A stretch of 64,000 nt of DNA from an uncultured Eggerthellaceae bacterium (lineage in GTDB: Bacteria; Actinomycetota; Coriobacteriia; Coriobacteriales; Eggerthellaceae): assembly GCA_910588435.1 (NCBI GenBank), contig CAJUPL010000005.1, positions 30,602 to 94,601 of the forward strand, in the 5' to 3' direction. The notes under the pieces were generated by a model. The model ran no database searches. It was not told where the DNA came from and saw nothing but the letters and a program-made list of their open reading frames with translations. Each line of letters begins with the position of its first letter. The stretch's first letter is position 1. Made by a program: the position numbers and the translations under genes. Positions 16,718-26,133 of the stretch are shown here, one piece after another.

Positions 16718-19300
16718 CTATGCCCCTTTCACGATGATCTTGTCCAGAGCGATCTGACCGGTCTCGGCCTCATAGGCATGATCGAATGCCTCGGGGTACT
16801 GCTTCGCCAGCTCGAACACATCAACCTTCTCAAGCGCCACGAGGAAGCTGTTGGTCACCTCGCCGGGAGCATTCTTGGACGTGGTGTTAGACGGGCAGAT
16901 CAGGTTGTTCGCACCGGCGCGATCGAACTCGCCAAGCACGATGTTGTCAACGCGCACGCCATGGTCCTGATAGATGGCGCCGGGGATGACGCGCTCAGAC
17001 AGGCGAATGCCACCAAGCACCGCACCGCGCTCGTTGTACATCTTGGCAATGTCGCCGTCCTTGACGCCAAGCACTGCCGCATCCTTCGGGTTCACCCAGA
17101 TGGGCTCATACATATATCCGTCAGGGCCCTTCACCTTGCAGGTCTCGATCTCACGGCACCAGGTGTTGTCGTCGTTCTGCGCATGCACGCGCCAACGCGG
17201 GTGGTTGGTGATGAGCAGGAACGGATACTCCTCAGAGCGCGGATGCAGCAGGCTCTCGGAGTGAGACACGCCATAGGGCACGAAGTGCGGTACCGGCGGC
17301 CGCTCCTCGTCATCCGGGAAGAACTGGTCAAGCAGCGTAGAACGGAACTCGATCAAGCCAGTTGGGGTCTTAAGCGGATTGCCCTCAGGGTCATCGTAGA
17401 ACGGACGCATGCCGCGTGGGTCATCTTCCCAGTCCTTTGCGGTGGGCACTACGAAATAGCCCTTCTCCATGAACTCCTCGTAGGAGACCATGTCCTGGAC
17501 GCCGGAGTTGTCGAAGCCCTTCTTGATCAGCTCATCCTCAGTGCCGCCCACGTACTCTTCGTAGAGGCCGAGCTTCTTGGCAACTTCGCCAACTGCTTCG
17601 AAATCAGAAAGGGACTCACCTACATGCGGGATGGCCTGCTCCTCATGCATGAGCATGTTGTATTGCCCGCTGAACAGGTCGGCAGAGATATCGCGCACCT
17701 CCAGCTTGGTAGTGGTGGGCAGGATGATGTCAGCGAACAGGCAATCATTCTCCAGCCAAGGATGCTGAGCCAGGATGAATTCCAGGTTGGGGTGCTGCAG
17801 TGCGCGCTGCATCTCGAAGCCGCCATTCCAGCACGTCTGCCAGCAGGGACTGTCGGTCCAGATCATATGCAGCTCGTAGTCACCCTCATGCGGGAAGTCC
17901 CATTCGACGACCTGATCCTCTGCAGGCAAACCAGCGATGACATGGCCGCCGCGCCACTTCACTGGCGGGTTCATGATGGCCTCGGGGATGAGGGTCTTTG
18001 GGATGAAGTTGACCGGGTAGGTGAGCATGGCCCAGCCGTTGTAGATCGAAGACAGATCAGGCTGGCATGCGGCACGGGGTAGAGGGTAGATCTCGTCGAT
18101 CCCGAACAGGCCCCAGTCCATGAAGTTGATCTGTCCGACACCCGGCTTGCCAAGACCCTGCATGGCCAGAAGCGCAACTTCCAAACGGGCAGGTTCGCTA
18201 GAGTAAGCCGCACGGATCAGGCCGCCACCTGCGCAATGCGCGATGGAGATGGCGTGCTTCGCCCAGTAGCGCGCCAGCGCCTTGATCTGGCGCTCAGAGA
18301 TGCCCGTGATGGGGGACGCCCACTTCGGGGTCTTCGGCACGCCATCCTCAACACCCATGATGTAGTCTTTGAAATCGTCGAAGCCCACAGCGTGCGTGGC
18401 GATGTAATCCTTGTCGTAAGTGTCCTCGGTGATCCACACATATGCAAGCGCGCAGTGCAGGGCTGCGTCGGTGTTCGGCAGAATGGGGATCCATTTGCCT
18501 TCATGGGCGCAACCAGTGTAGTTGAGGTCCGGTGAGATGAAGATGGACTTCAGGCCCACGTCATGCAGCCAGCGAACCAGGCGTCCAGGCTGCATGCCGC
18601 CCCAGCCCCACGGGGTTGTCTCAGGGTCAGCGCCCCAGTACAGGACTGCGTCGCCGTTCTCGGCGATGTCCTGGAAGAGATTCTGCACGTGACCCTGCTT
18701 GCCCACCGGGTCCATGCCCCAGATGTGCTTCGCGCCCCACGTCCAGCCTTCCCAGCTGTCAGGCTGGCGCGCCTGCAGGGTGTAGCCGCCCATGAGATCC
18801 AGGAGCTTGCCGGGGCAGCCATGTGCCGCATGGATGATCTTGGATTCGCCGTGGCCGTCAACCTGGGCGAGGACCGCCAGCGGGCCGTACTGCTTGTGGA
18901 TGCGCTTGAGCTCTGAGGCGATGATGTCAGTGGCCTCATCCCAGCTGATGCGCTCGTACTTGGAGATGCCGCGGTTCTGCGGGTTGATCTTCTCTGGATC
19001 TCCGCCCGGCTCCCAGTCAACACGCTTCAGCGGATAAGGAATACGGTTCTTCGAATACACGCGCTTCTTATATGCGTACTGCAGAGGCGTGGGCATCGTC
19101 TTGTCCTTGGGCTCGAGCACAGCCCCGTTGACCTCGATGCGCCACGGGTTGAAGTCCTTCGGATCGTATGCGTCGTCATAATGCATCGGCCGGATGCGGA
19201 GGATCTTTCCATCCTTCACATCAACGGCTGCAGAATTCGAACCAAGTCCGAATCCGCATAGCCCGAGCGATTTGTAGACTGTCTTCACATCGTTCGACAT
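16718..19300 (-). CDS. Molybdopterin catalytic subunit, pyrogallol-transhydroxylase / catechol-dehydroxylase group
   Basis: 860 residues from the ATG at 19300 (GGGAGTAGGA just upstream; the frame extends 15 codons further without a ribosome site). A bis-MGD DMSO-reductase-family enzyme lacking an N-terminal Cys cluster and a Tat signal. Features: YERISWDEATDIIASELKRI, then DSWEGWTWGAKHIWG, whose Ser is the expected molybdenum ligand and whose Asp and Trp correspond to transhydroxylase Asp174 and Trp176; GHG near residue 150 corresponds to His144. Partner, length, lack of signal and domain order fit transhydroxylase (AthL type) rather than formate dehydrogenase. The Tyr152-Arg153 pair of the Pelobacter enzyme appears replaced by Ala-Ala (IHAAHGC), judged from memory, so the substrate may differ. 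Likely role: hydroxyl transfer on, or dehydroxylation of, a polyphenol. The neighbouring LuxR regulator and MFS transporter support a dedicated catabolic locus. Confidence 0.88.
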   Translation of the reverse strand: MSNDVKTVYKSLGLCGFGLGSNSAAVDVKDGKILRIRPMHYDDAYDPKDFNPWRIEVNGAVLEPKDKTMPTPLQYAYKKRVYSKNRIPYPLKRVDWEPGGDPEKINPQNRGISKYERISWDEATDIIASELKRIHKQYGPLAVLAQVDGHGESKIIHAAHGCPGKLLDLMGGYTLQARQPDSWEGWTWGAKHIWGMDPVGKQGHVQNLFQDIAENGDAVLYWGADPETTPWGWGGMQPGRLVRWLHDVGLKSIFISPDLNYTGCAHEGKWIPILPNTDAALHCALAYVWITEDTYDKDYIATHAVGFDDFKDYIMGVEDGVPKTPKWASPITGISERQIKALARYWAKHAISIAHCAGGGLIRAAYSSEPARLEVALLAMQGLGKPGVGQINFMDWGLFGIDEIYPLPRAACQPDLSSIYNGWAMLTYPVNFIPKTLIPEAIMNPPVKWRGGHVIAGLPAEDQVVEWDFPHEGDYELHMIWTDSPCWQTCWNGGFEMQRALQHPNLEFILAQHPWLENDCLFADIILPTTTKLEVRDISADLFSGQYNMLMHEEQAIPHVGESLSDFEAVGEVAKKLGLYEEYVGGTEDELIKKGFDNSGVQDMVSYEEFMEKGYFVVPTAKDWEDDPRGMRPFYDDPEGNPLKTPTGLIEFRSTLLDQFFPDDEERPPVPHFVPYGVSHSESLLHPRSEEYPFLLITNHPRWRVHAQNDDNTWCREIETCKVKGPDGYMYEPIWVNPKDAAVLGVKDGDIAKMYNERGAVLGGIRLSERVIPGAIYQDHGVRVDNIVLGEFDRAGANNLICPSNTTSKNAPGEVTNSFLVALEKVDVFELAKQYPEAFDHAYEAETGQIALDKIIVKGA

Positions 19301-19650
19301 TCCTACTCCCTCTCTCTTTCTTTCCTCATTGATATCTCGCCACAAAAGCCCTTTTCATTCCTCGCTCTCTTCGCTAGAATTCCGTTACAGATCCCTTTTT
19401 CAATCCACTTCTTTGCCAAGTCGAAGCGTGCCTCGACACTACTGCGCCACAGGAACGCTGGCAATCGCGTGCGCCTGCTGATTTCAGGTGTGCTCATGCT
19501 GATTCCATGGCGTCTGTTTCGGTTCGAGGGGTTGATTGGGTCTATGACCCTGAGTATGAGAATGCTCGGTTCATAGCCTCTGAACAGGGATGATGCGCAG
19601 CCGGCGTATCAAGAGAGGAGTGCCGGCGCGCAAGGGGGGAGGTCTTGACG
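19301..19650. promoter_or_regulatory. Divergent control region between molybdoenzyme operon and LuxR regulator
   Basis: About 350 bases without a gene. It must hold the promoters of the enzyme operon (minus) and the regulator (plus). A short inverted repeat GGGTC-TAT-GACCC lies at 19538-19550; GGGGGAGG at 19634-19642 is the regulator's ribosome site. No obvious TATAAT box was found. Confidence 0.45.
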
Positions 19651-21192
19651 ATGAACGACACAGCTACGGCGGAGGGACGCAGCCGCACGTCCCGTGCATT
19701 CAGCCCCACGATCGGCCTTGCAGGCTTCGGCGTGCTCTTGGGCTGGCATTTTCTGATCATCTACTTCTCGTTCCCCATGACCGCCGGCATGGTGCCTGCC
19801 GAGTTCCTCTTCATCAGGCAAGTGGCGCTGAACGCATCGCTATGTGTGTTCTTCGGGCTATTCGGGCGCCTGATGGCGAACCTGCCGCAGCGTGACGCCA
19901 TCAGGTCCCACAAGATCACCTTCTCGGCCATGGCCATCGGTGCGCTTGGGAGCATCTTATTGGTTGCAGGCTCTATCCTCGGAGTTGTCTGGTCCATCCT
20001 GGCAGTTGTGATGACCGGCGCGTCGGAGGCTGTGCTCATGCTGTTCTGGCTACGCTTCTACACCGAGACCTCCGAGAACTACTCGGGCAAGAGCTTGGGC
20101 GCATCCGCAGTAGTGGCAAGCCTCATCTGCTTCTTCACCTACCATCTCACCTTCGAGGTGTCCATCTTCGTGCTTGTCACGCTGCCGATCCTTTCCGGGG
20201 TGCTCTTGGTGACCATGACGCGGGATATCCCCTTGAGAAGCAATGACCTTCTAGGCGCGGGCATCCCTGACTGGGAACCAGCCCGCAAGCCCTTCTGGAA
20301 GACGACGGCGCAGCTCATGGCCATGGCGCTCTTCTTCGGCATGGTGCAGGGGTGCAACACCACCGAGAAGACCCTCCTGCCAGCCGCCGACCCTCTCACG
20401 GTGCTGGGCGCGGCGCTTGCGGGCATCGTGCTCTTCGCGCTCTACGCCAGGAACCGGCACCTTCCGAACCTGAGCCCCGTCATCAGCACCTCGCTCATGA
20501 TGTACATCGCAGGGATGATGCTCCTGCCTTTCGGCTCATCCATCCTCTCGCAAGCTGCTGCGTTCCTGATCATGACCGGGTTCATCTTCTACTTCATCTT
20601 GACGCTCATCTTCATCATAGACCTGTGCCGCACCTTCGACCTCAACACCACGCGCATAGTCGGGCTCAACCAGGCGCTCGAGTACTCCATGTTCGCCATC
20701 GGCATCTTTGCCGGCAACGTGCTCTGGGAGCACCTGAGCGATGACTACTACATGCCGTTCGCCATCTCATTCACGGCCATCTTCGTGCTGGTTGCCATAA
20801 CAGTGTTCCTGACCACTGAGCGCCCTCCTTGGGAGGCAACCTTCTACAAACCGAAGCGCGCCGAAGAATGCGAGCTTGCTGCAGAGACTGCTAGCGTTGA
20901 GGAGGAGTTGATCGAAGAGGTGGATGTGATGGACGTGCTGGCGGACCGTCACGGGCTGACCCCGCGTGAGATCGAGGTGTTCGCGTTGCTCTCCCGTGGG
21001 CGCAACGCCGAGTTCATCCAGCACACGCTATTCATCTCCAACCACACCGTGAAGACGCATATCTATAACATCTACCGCAAGCTGGACATCCACTCGCTGC
21101 AGGAGCTGTTGGATCTCATAGACGAGGAAGAGGCCTCTATTCGGGAGAATCAACCCTGCGGTTCGATGCAAGAGCCTTCCGACCAGCCTTAA
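19651..21192 (+). CDS. Membrane-anchored LuxR-type regulator, probable substrate sensor of the molybdoenzyme locus
   Basis: 513 residues from the ATG at 19651, 8 bases after GGAGG (a TTG two codons earlier is too close). Residues about 20-400 contain twelve membrane segments arranged like an MFS transporter. After an acidic linker (about 410-435) comes a GerE/LuxR helix-turn-helix: LTPREIEVFALLSRGRNAEF followed by HTVKTHIYNIYRKLDIHS. This architecture is typical of Eggerthellaceae, where such proteins control catechol dehydroxylase genes in response to substrate (published for Eggerthella lenta). It is divergent from the enzyme operon and precedes the MFS transporter, so it most likely controls both. 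Whether the membrane half senses or transports ligand is unknown. Confidence 0.9.
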   Translation: MNDTATAEGRSRTSRAFSPTIGLAGFGVLLGWHFLIIYFSFPMTAGMVPAEFLFIRQVALNASLCVFFGLFGRLMANLPQRDAIRSHKITFSAMAIGALGSILLVAGSILGVVWSILAVVMTGASEAVLMLFWLRFYTETSENYSGKSLGASAVVASLICFFTYHLTFEVSIFVLVTLPILSGVLLVTMTRDIPLRSNDLLGAGIPDWEPARKPFWKTTAQLMAMALFFGMVQGCNTTEKTLLPAADPLTVLGAALAGIVLFALYARNRHLPNLSPVISTSLMMYIAGMMLLPFGSSILSQAAAFLIMTGFIFYFILTLIFIIDLCRTFDLNTTRIVGLNQALEYSMFAIGIFAGNVLWEHLSDDYYMPFAISFTAIFVLVAITVFLTTERPPWEATFYKPKRAEECELAAETASVEEELIEEVDVMDVLADRHGLTPREIEVFALLSRGRNAEFIQHTLFISNHTVKTHIYNIYRKLDIHSLQELLDLIDEEEASIRENQPCGSMQEPSDQP

Positions 21193-21357
21193 AGGAGCCA
21201 TCTCAGGCTTCCCGCGGGATGCGCCGGAAGCGCCGCTTCGTGTAGCATCGAAGATGCCAAGTCTGAGGAAAGAGCCATGTGCAAGCGTGCCACGCGCCTG
21301 CACGATTCCGTTGCATATCCCCCTTGTATTCGAACCCTAACCATCTAAGGGGTAGAT

Positions 21358-22593
21358 ATGACTGGTTCAACTGATACGCAGTTCCCCATGAGCAGGCGCT
21401 GGATGATCTTCTGCTCGGTGTTCTTCCTTGGAATCCTGACGTCGTTCGGGATGTTCAAGGCTCCCACCATGTTCACTACCGAATTCACCACCGAGCTTGG
21501 CTTCACCGAATCGACCATCGGCTGGGTCATGTCGATGTTCACGCTGATCGGTGCCGTGCTCGCCTTCCCAGCCGGGGGCATCTTCGCGAAGCTTGGCGCC
21601 AAGAAGAGCCTCGTCATCACCGCGATCAGCCTGATCATAGGCGCTGCGGGCGGTGCACTTGCCACGAATGCCACCATGATGCTCGTGACGCGCTTCATCG
21701 AGGGCATCGGCATGGGCCTCATCTCGGTGGTCGGGCCTGCTGCCGTGGCGTCGATCATCCCGGCACGCAAGCAGGGCCTTGCCATGGGCATCTGGAGCGT
21801 CTGGTTCCCGGCTGGCGTAGTGCTCGCCATGAACGTGACGCCCATGGTCTATGCGCTTGGTGGCACTTGGCGCGCGAACTGGTGGCTGTCGGCTATCCTC
21901 GCGGCCGTAGCGCTCGTGTTCGTGCTTGCCGTGTATGCCACGCCGCCGCAAGAAGGTGGCGAGGAGAAGTCCGCTGAGAGCGGATCGGCTCCAATGAAGC
22001 TCAAGCCTGATTTCTTCAGCATCGTGATGATCGCGCTGGCCTTCGGATGCTGGAACGTGTTCAACGCAGGAGCCATCGGCGGCTTCTATCCTTCTTACCT
22101 AGCCGATGTGCATTCGCTTGACACGCAGCTCTCGGGCACCATCTCGTCGATCACCAACATCCTGGTGCTGGCGCTCGGCCCGATCTCAGGCATCGTCGCT
22201 GACAAGTTCAACATCCACAAGGGATTCATCGTGTTCGGCATGTTCGGCGCTGCGGTGCTGCTCACCTTCGCATTCGGCGACAGCATGCCGCTCGTGTGGG
22301 TGTTCGTGATCGCCATGAGCTTCTGCTCAGCCTGCTGCTCCACCGGCGTGTTCTCCAGCGTTCCGCTGTATGCCCGTGACCCATCGAAGGTGGGTCTTGG
22401 CATGGCCATCGTTGCGTTCTTCCAGAACCTCGGTGGCTGCATCGGCTCCGCCGCGTTCGGCAGCATCGCGGTCATGATGGGATGGAACATGGCATCGCTT
22501 GCGTTCTGCGTACCGATCGCCATCGTGGGCGGTATCTGCGCCTTGCTCATCAAATCTCTTAAGCCGAAGGATCAAAAGATGATCGAAGAGTAG
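21358..22593 (+). CDS. MFS transporter of the molybdoenzyme locus
   Basis: 411 residues with twelve membrane segments; loop 2-3 reads GGIFAKLGAKKSL and loop 8-9 GIVADKFNIHKG. The start follows AAGGGG. It sits 165 bases after the LuxR gene on the same strand and is followed by a strong terminator at 22620-22644. Gordonibacter-type catechol dehydroxylases, which like this enzyme lack an export signal, are reported to lie next to MFS genes, so import of the aromatic substrate (or exchange with product) is the best guess. The substrate cannot be read from sequence. Confidence 0.82.
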   Translation: MTGSTDTQFPMSRRWMIFCSVFFLGILTSFGMFKAPTMFTTEFTTELGFTESTIGWVMSMFTLIGAVLAFPAGGIFAKLGAKKSLVITAISLIIGAAGGALATNATMMLVTRFIEGIGMGLISVVGPAAVASIIPARKQGLAMGIWSVWFPAGVVLAMNVTPMVYALGGTWRANWWLSAILAAVALVFVLAVYATPPQEGGEEKSAESGSAPMKLKPDFFSIVMIALAFGCWNVFNAGAIGGFYPSYLADVHSLDTQLSGTISSITNILVLALGPISGIVADKFNIHKGFIVFGMFGAAVLLTFAFGDSMPLVWVFVIAMSFCSACCSTGVFSSVPLYARDPSKVGLGMAIVAFFQNLGGCIGSAAFGSIAVMMGWNMASLAFCVPIAIVGGICALLIKSLKPKDQKMIEE

Positions 22594-22619
22594 ATGCACT
22601 CTCATGCGCAGCACCCTAC

Positions 22620-22644
22620 GAACGGCCCCACTCAGGGGCCGTTC
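22620..22644 (+). terminator. Rho-independent terminator after the MFS gene
   Basis: GAACGGCCCC and GGGGCCGTTC are perfect 10-bp arms with a 5-base loop, followed by TTCTT. Placed 27 bases past the stop codon. Confidence 0.9.
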
Positions 22645-22837
22645 TTCTTGATATCGCCATAGTGAGCATTGCGCTAAGCAAGCGGACGGGGGCGTAGCCC
22701 TCTACGCGTCCAGCCGCTCACGACTCCTAAACGCTTTGACGCTTCCAGCCATCCATGCCGCAGAGCAGACATACAGTTGAGAAATGATATGGCGACGAGA
22801 GAGCACGCCTGACGTCACACCCAGAGAAGGAGCGAGC

Positions 22838-23803
22838 ATGGACAAGCGAGAGATCACGCTGGCGGGCGGGTGCTTCTGGGGCACGGAAGCGTATCTGAAG
22901 CGGTTGCCGGGCGTGCTTGCAACGGAGGTGGGTTATGCGAACTCCTCCGTTCCGCACCCTTCATATGAGGAGGTTTGCACAGGCAGCACGAACGCTGCCG
23001 AAGCCGTTCGCGTGACCTACGATGCTGACGTCATCCCACTGGCACTCCTGCTTGAGGGGTACCTGCGCACGATAGACCCCACCTCCCTGAACCGCCAGGG
23101 GAATGACCACGGCACGCAGTACCGTACGGGCATCTATTGGACGGATGCGGCGGATGCGCCCACGGTTGCCAGTGAGCTGGCCAAGGTGGAGCGACGCCTA
23201 GGGCGCCGCGTGCGCGTGGAGGCGGAGCCTCTGGCGAACTTCTTCCCCGCTGAGGATTTCCATCAGGATTACCTGGACGCGAACCCGTACGGCTACTGCC
23301 ATGTGAACCTGGCTGATGTGGAGCGCTTCGTCGAAAGCCATGCAGCGGACTTCGCCATTGCTGCGCAGGGGTACACAAAACCGGACGCCTCAACCCTGCG
23401 CGAGCAGCTGAGCGGGGATGCATTCGCGGTGACGCAGGAAGCAGCTACAGAACGTCCCTTCTCGCACCCGTATGACCGCTTGTTCGAAGACGGCATCTAC
23501 GTTGATGCCGCAAGCGGAGAGCCGCTGTTCTCCTCAGCCGACAAGTTCGATTCTGGCTGCGGCTGGCCCGCATTCGCACGCCCTCTGGCTGAGACGGTCA
23601 TCACTGAAGCAGCGGATGCCTCCATTCCTGGCATGCCCCGCACAGAAGTGCGGAGCGCCACCGGTGACAGCCACCTGGGGCACGTCTTCGATGACGGGCC
23701 TCAAGAGCTGGGCGGCCAGCGCTATTGCATAAACGGCGCGGCTTTGCGGTTCGTCCCTCGCGACCAAATGGAAGCCGAAGGGTACGGATACCTGCTTTCG
23801 TAG
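22838..23803 (+). CDS. msrAB: Peptide methionine sulfoxide reductase, MsrA-MsrB fusion
   Basis: 321 residues from the ATG at 22838 (AAGGAG, 7-base spacing). It repairs oxidised methionine in proteins: the MsrA half reduces the S form, the MsrB half the R form. MsrA catalytic Cys is C12 in GGCFWGTE, with HPSYEEVCTG and NDHGTQYRTGIYW downstream. MsrB has KFDSGCGWPAF, DSHLGHVFDDGP and the catalytic Cys near 297 in RYCINGAALRF. The two C-x-x-C pairs of zinc-type MsrB are absent (YVDAASGEPLFSS where C-x-x-C is expected), so the MsrB is the zinc-free form. Cytoplasmic, no signal peptide. Confidence 0.95.
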   Translation: MDKREITLAGGCFWGTEAYLKRLPGVLATEVGYANSSVPHPSYEEVCTGSTNAAEAVRVTYDADVIPLALLLEGYLRTIDPTSLNRQGNDHGTQYRTGIYWTDAADAPTVASELAKVERRLGRRVRVEAEPLANFFPAEDFHQDYLDANPYGYCHVNLADVERFVESHAADFAIAAQGYTKPDASTLREQLSGDAFAVTQEAATERPFSHPYDRLFEDGIYVDAASGEPLFSSADKFDSGCGWPAFARPLAETVITEAADASIPGMPRTEVRSATGDSHLGHVFDDGPQELGGQRYCINGAALRFVPRDQMEAEGYGYLLS

Positions 23804-23835
23804 AAAAGGCTCACGTGATAGGTGTACCCTCTGTC

Positions 23836-23867
23836 TCAACCCAATAGCCCCGTCCCCATTGGGTTCC
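23836..23867 (-). repeat. GGAC-type REP sequence, copy 2
   Basis: Read on the minus strand: arms AACCCAAT and ATTGGGTT around GGGGACGGGGCT. It lies between msrAB and the YbaK-type gene, 28 bases before the latter's start codon. Confidence 0.75.
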
Positions 23868-23895
23868 AAAAGAGACTGCTAGGCAGGAGGATCGA

Positions 23896-24369
23896 ATGTC
23901 TTTGGAAAGAGCAAAGGAATACCTGAAGGGATTCGGACGCGCTGATGACGTGATGGAGTTCGACATGTCCAGCGCCACCGTTGACCTGGCCGCGCAAGCT
24001 GTTGGGTGCGAACCGGAGCGAATCGCAAAGACGCTGTCCTTTGCTGTTGGAGATAGGGTTGCTCTCATCGTTTGCGCAGGGGACGCGCGCGTGGCGAACC
24101 CGAAGTTCAAGGCTGCGTTCAAGACGAAGCCCAAGATGCTCAAAGCAGAAGAGGCTGAGGAGCGCATCGGTCATGCTGTGGGAGGCGTCTGTCCTTTCGG
24201 CGTGAAGGATGGTTGCGATGTCTATTTCGACGAGTCACTGCGCCGGTTCGACGTGATCTACCCGGCATGCGGCAGCTCCAACAGCGCCATCGCCCTGACG
24301 CCCGATGAGCTGACACAGATCGTACCCGAAGGTACCTGGGTGGATGTCTGCAAGCTGCCAGAGGAATAG
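23896..24369 (+). CDS. YbaK/ProX-type aminoacyl-tRNA deacylase
   Basis: 157 residues with a GCAGGAGG ribosome site. The YbaK fold is indicated by AQAVGCEPERIAKTLSFAVG, with the conserved lysine of the K-T-L motif, DARVANPKFKAAF, and the GGVCPFGVKDGCDVYFDESL segment. Members hydrolyse mischarged aminoacyl-tRNAs such as Cys-tRNA(Pro). It stands alone, after msrAB and before a convergent repeat element. Substrate specificity is not known. Confidence 0.88.
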   Translation: MSLERAKEYLKGFGRADDVMEFDMSSATVDLAAQAVGCEPERIAKTLSFAVGDRVALIVCAGDARVANPKFKAAFKTKPKMLKAEEAEERIGHAVGGVCPFGVKDGCDVYFDESLRRFDVIYPACGSSNSAIALTPDELTQIVPEGTWVDVCKLPEE

Positions 24370-24411
24370 CATGACCGGACACGAAGCCTCCGTTGTCATG
24401 CCCCGCTAGCA

Positions 24412-24642
24412 GCCGGCTGCATTGCCCCCCTACCTGTAGGCGGCTGCATTGCAGCCGCAGTTGCACGCCAGTGCAACGTAACGCAGGCGATAGCATGCGA
24501 ACACCCGGATGCCAGCATCTGGTCAGGCAACCTAGCCTGGCGCAGACCACCTATCCGGGCATTTCGGGCTGCCGCCCTCATTTCGCTGCCTTCCCGCCCT
24601 TCGGGCTTGCAGGCAGCTGCGTTCGCAATGCGAACGCCCACA
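24412..24642 (-). repeat. GC-rich hairpin mosaic repeat, copy 3 (full length)
   Basis: Reverse orientation. Contains GGCTGCATTGCAGCC, a GTTGCACGCCAGTGCAAC hairpin, CAGGCGATAG-type, GCCAGGC-type and CCCGAAGGGC-type elements, and GCGTTCGCAATGCGAACGC. It fills the gap between convergent genes. Confidence 0.85.
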
Positions 24643-24924
24643 GAGAAAGAGAATCTCATAAGCCAGCGGCGAATCTTTATCCCGTGCGTCGAATCACTGG
24701 GTCTCTGAAATCGAGGTAGCTTGTTGTCCAGCTTCTATGCAATATTGATCTACGTCAATGCGTATGCCAAGGACAATAGATAAATGGACGGGAGACCAAG
24801 TCCCCACTGTCCAATCTCCGTTCTCCGTATCCGGGACCTTGCGTGTCAAATCACCCGACCCCTGACATTGACCTACGGTTTCGTTGCCCCTTATGGATAG
24901 TGCCTAAAGCGCGCCTGAATAGGG
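24643..24924. other. Gap without recognisable feature
   Basis: Lies between hairpin mosaic copy 3 and the stop of the HNH gene. No ORF with a ribosome site, no clear terminator and no RNA gene was seen. Confidence 0.4.
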
Positions 24925-26058
24925 CTATGCCCCCTGCTTACCCTGTTCACGCCCAATGATGGCGCGTAGCTCGTCAGGCGAATAGACGCCATCCCTCTTC
25001 CGATGAAGCATGCGGTGGCAATTAGGACATACCGGGACTATATCCTCAATAGGATCAACCAAGTGATCGCCTTCCTTCTGGCTCAAAGGAGCAAGGTGAT
25101 GCACGTCGATTATCCCCGCGAAGTCGCTCCCGTATTCTTCTTCGAAATTCATTCCGCATACGACGCATGTCGGGCCATAATGCTCAAGGCATATCCTGCG
25201 CGCCGTTGCATTCCTCTCGATTGCATCGTTGAGCCTGCGCTTCCTCTTCCCTTCGCGCAATTCACCTGACCGATTTCCAGGAACAAGCAATTTCGGTCTT
25301 TTGTGTTGTAAGGCATTATCGTTCTTTGGATTCCGTTTCTTTATTGAGTCCTCATCGTCTATTTCCTCAGGAGAGTCCTCAGAGAGGGAAAAACCAAGTA
25401 GCCTGCAGGCCTCCTGCGTTCTCCGTTTTCGATATTCCCGAACAGGCATTCCATCGATGGTGTACTTAACAACAACCCATTCGCTCAAATAATATTGGGC
25501 ATTAAGCGCCGCAAATCTGACGAACTGCGCCATCGTCAAATGATCAGTTGTTTCCAAAAGCATCGAAGAAAAGAACTTCTGTGGAAATATTCGCTTAGAA
25601 TTACCTCCCCATTCATATATCAACTTGTCCCCCATATTGGCTTTGCAAAAAAGATACAAATCATTAAGGAATGATGGGTTATGCATACCTCTCCAAAATG
25701 ATGGCAAATTTACATCCAGCTGAAGCGCGCACGCCATCATCCAGACGTTAGCGACCACTTCCTCATCAGCAATATTGTTCATAAGCATCGAAACGGTAAT
25801 CTCTGACGCCCTGGGGGCACGCGCTGTGTAATACGCGTGCCCCTTCACCGACCTCCTTTTCGGACCAACTTGAGACACCTTTGATGCAAAGGGAATCCAA
25901 TCGTACTCGTCATCGAGATCGAGACTACCGATGCTAGAATCGATATCATATTCCAACACTTGTGGCGTGCTGGGTTCTATACCCTCTTCTTCGCAAACTG
26001 ACTGCCATTCAGTGTAGATCTCTTCCCAGATAAAATCGAAATGCGGTACGTCAAACAT
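24925..26058 (-). CDS. HNH endonuclease-domain protein with unknown N-terminal region
   Basis: 377 residues. The C-terminal quarter is an HNH nuclease: CVVCG, then IIDVHHLAPLSQ, then DIVPVCPNCHRMLHR, giving two C-x-x-C zinc pairs, the catalytic His and the final H-x-x-x-H-like part. The N-terminal 270 residues are acidic at first, then mixed, and contain TARAPRASEITVSMLMNN; they are not recognised and may recognise DNA or modified bases. The layout resembles type IV or HNH restriction proteins. There is no ribosome site before the ATG, so a leaderless transcript is possible. It is divergent, with 75 bases between starts, from a gene with an HTH-like end. AT-rich codon use suggests transfer. 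Confidence 0.75.
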   Translation of the reverse strand: MFDVPHFDFIWEEIYTEWQSVCEEEGIEPSTPQVLEYDIDSSIGSLDLDDEYDWIPFASKVSQVGPKRRSVKGHAYYTARAPRASEITVSMLMNNIADEEVVANVWMMACALQLDVNLPSFWRGMHNPSFLNDLYLFCKANMGDKLIYEWGGNSKRIFPQKFFSSMLLETTDHLTMAQFVRFAALNAQYYLSEWVVVKYTIDGMPVREYRKRRTQEACRLLGFSLSEDSPEEIDDEDSIKKRNPKNDNALQHKRPKLLVPGNRSGELREGKRKRRLNDAIERNATARRICLEHYGPTCVVCGMNFEEEYGSDFAGIIDVHHLAPLSQKEGDHLVDPIEDIVPVCPNCHRMLHRKRDGVYSPDELRAIIGREQGKQGA

Positions 26059-26133
26059 TCGAGTTTCTATGCCCTTTCCGCGTTACTGTTGTATCTTCAA
26101 TTCATGCTGCTGAGGAGCATCCAGGGAGGCCAC

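Noticed and set aside
15708..16757. 349-codon plus-strand open frame opposite the iron-sulfur subunit
   Set aside because: It mirrors the real minus-strand gene with its 12 Cys; the His/Leu/Val-rich composition is typical of an antisense frame in GC-rich DNA, and there is no ribosome site.
16778..18082. 434-codon plus-strand open frame opposite the molybdopterin subunit
   Set aside because: Same antisense effect; the minus strand carries an unmistakable enzyme.
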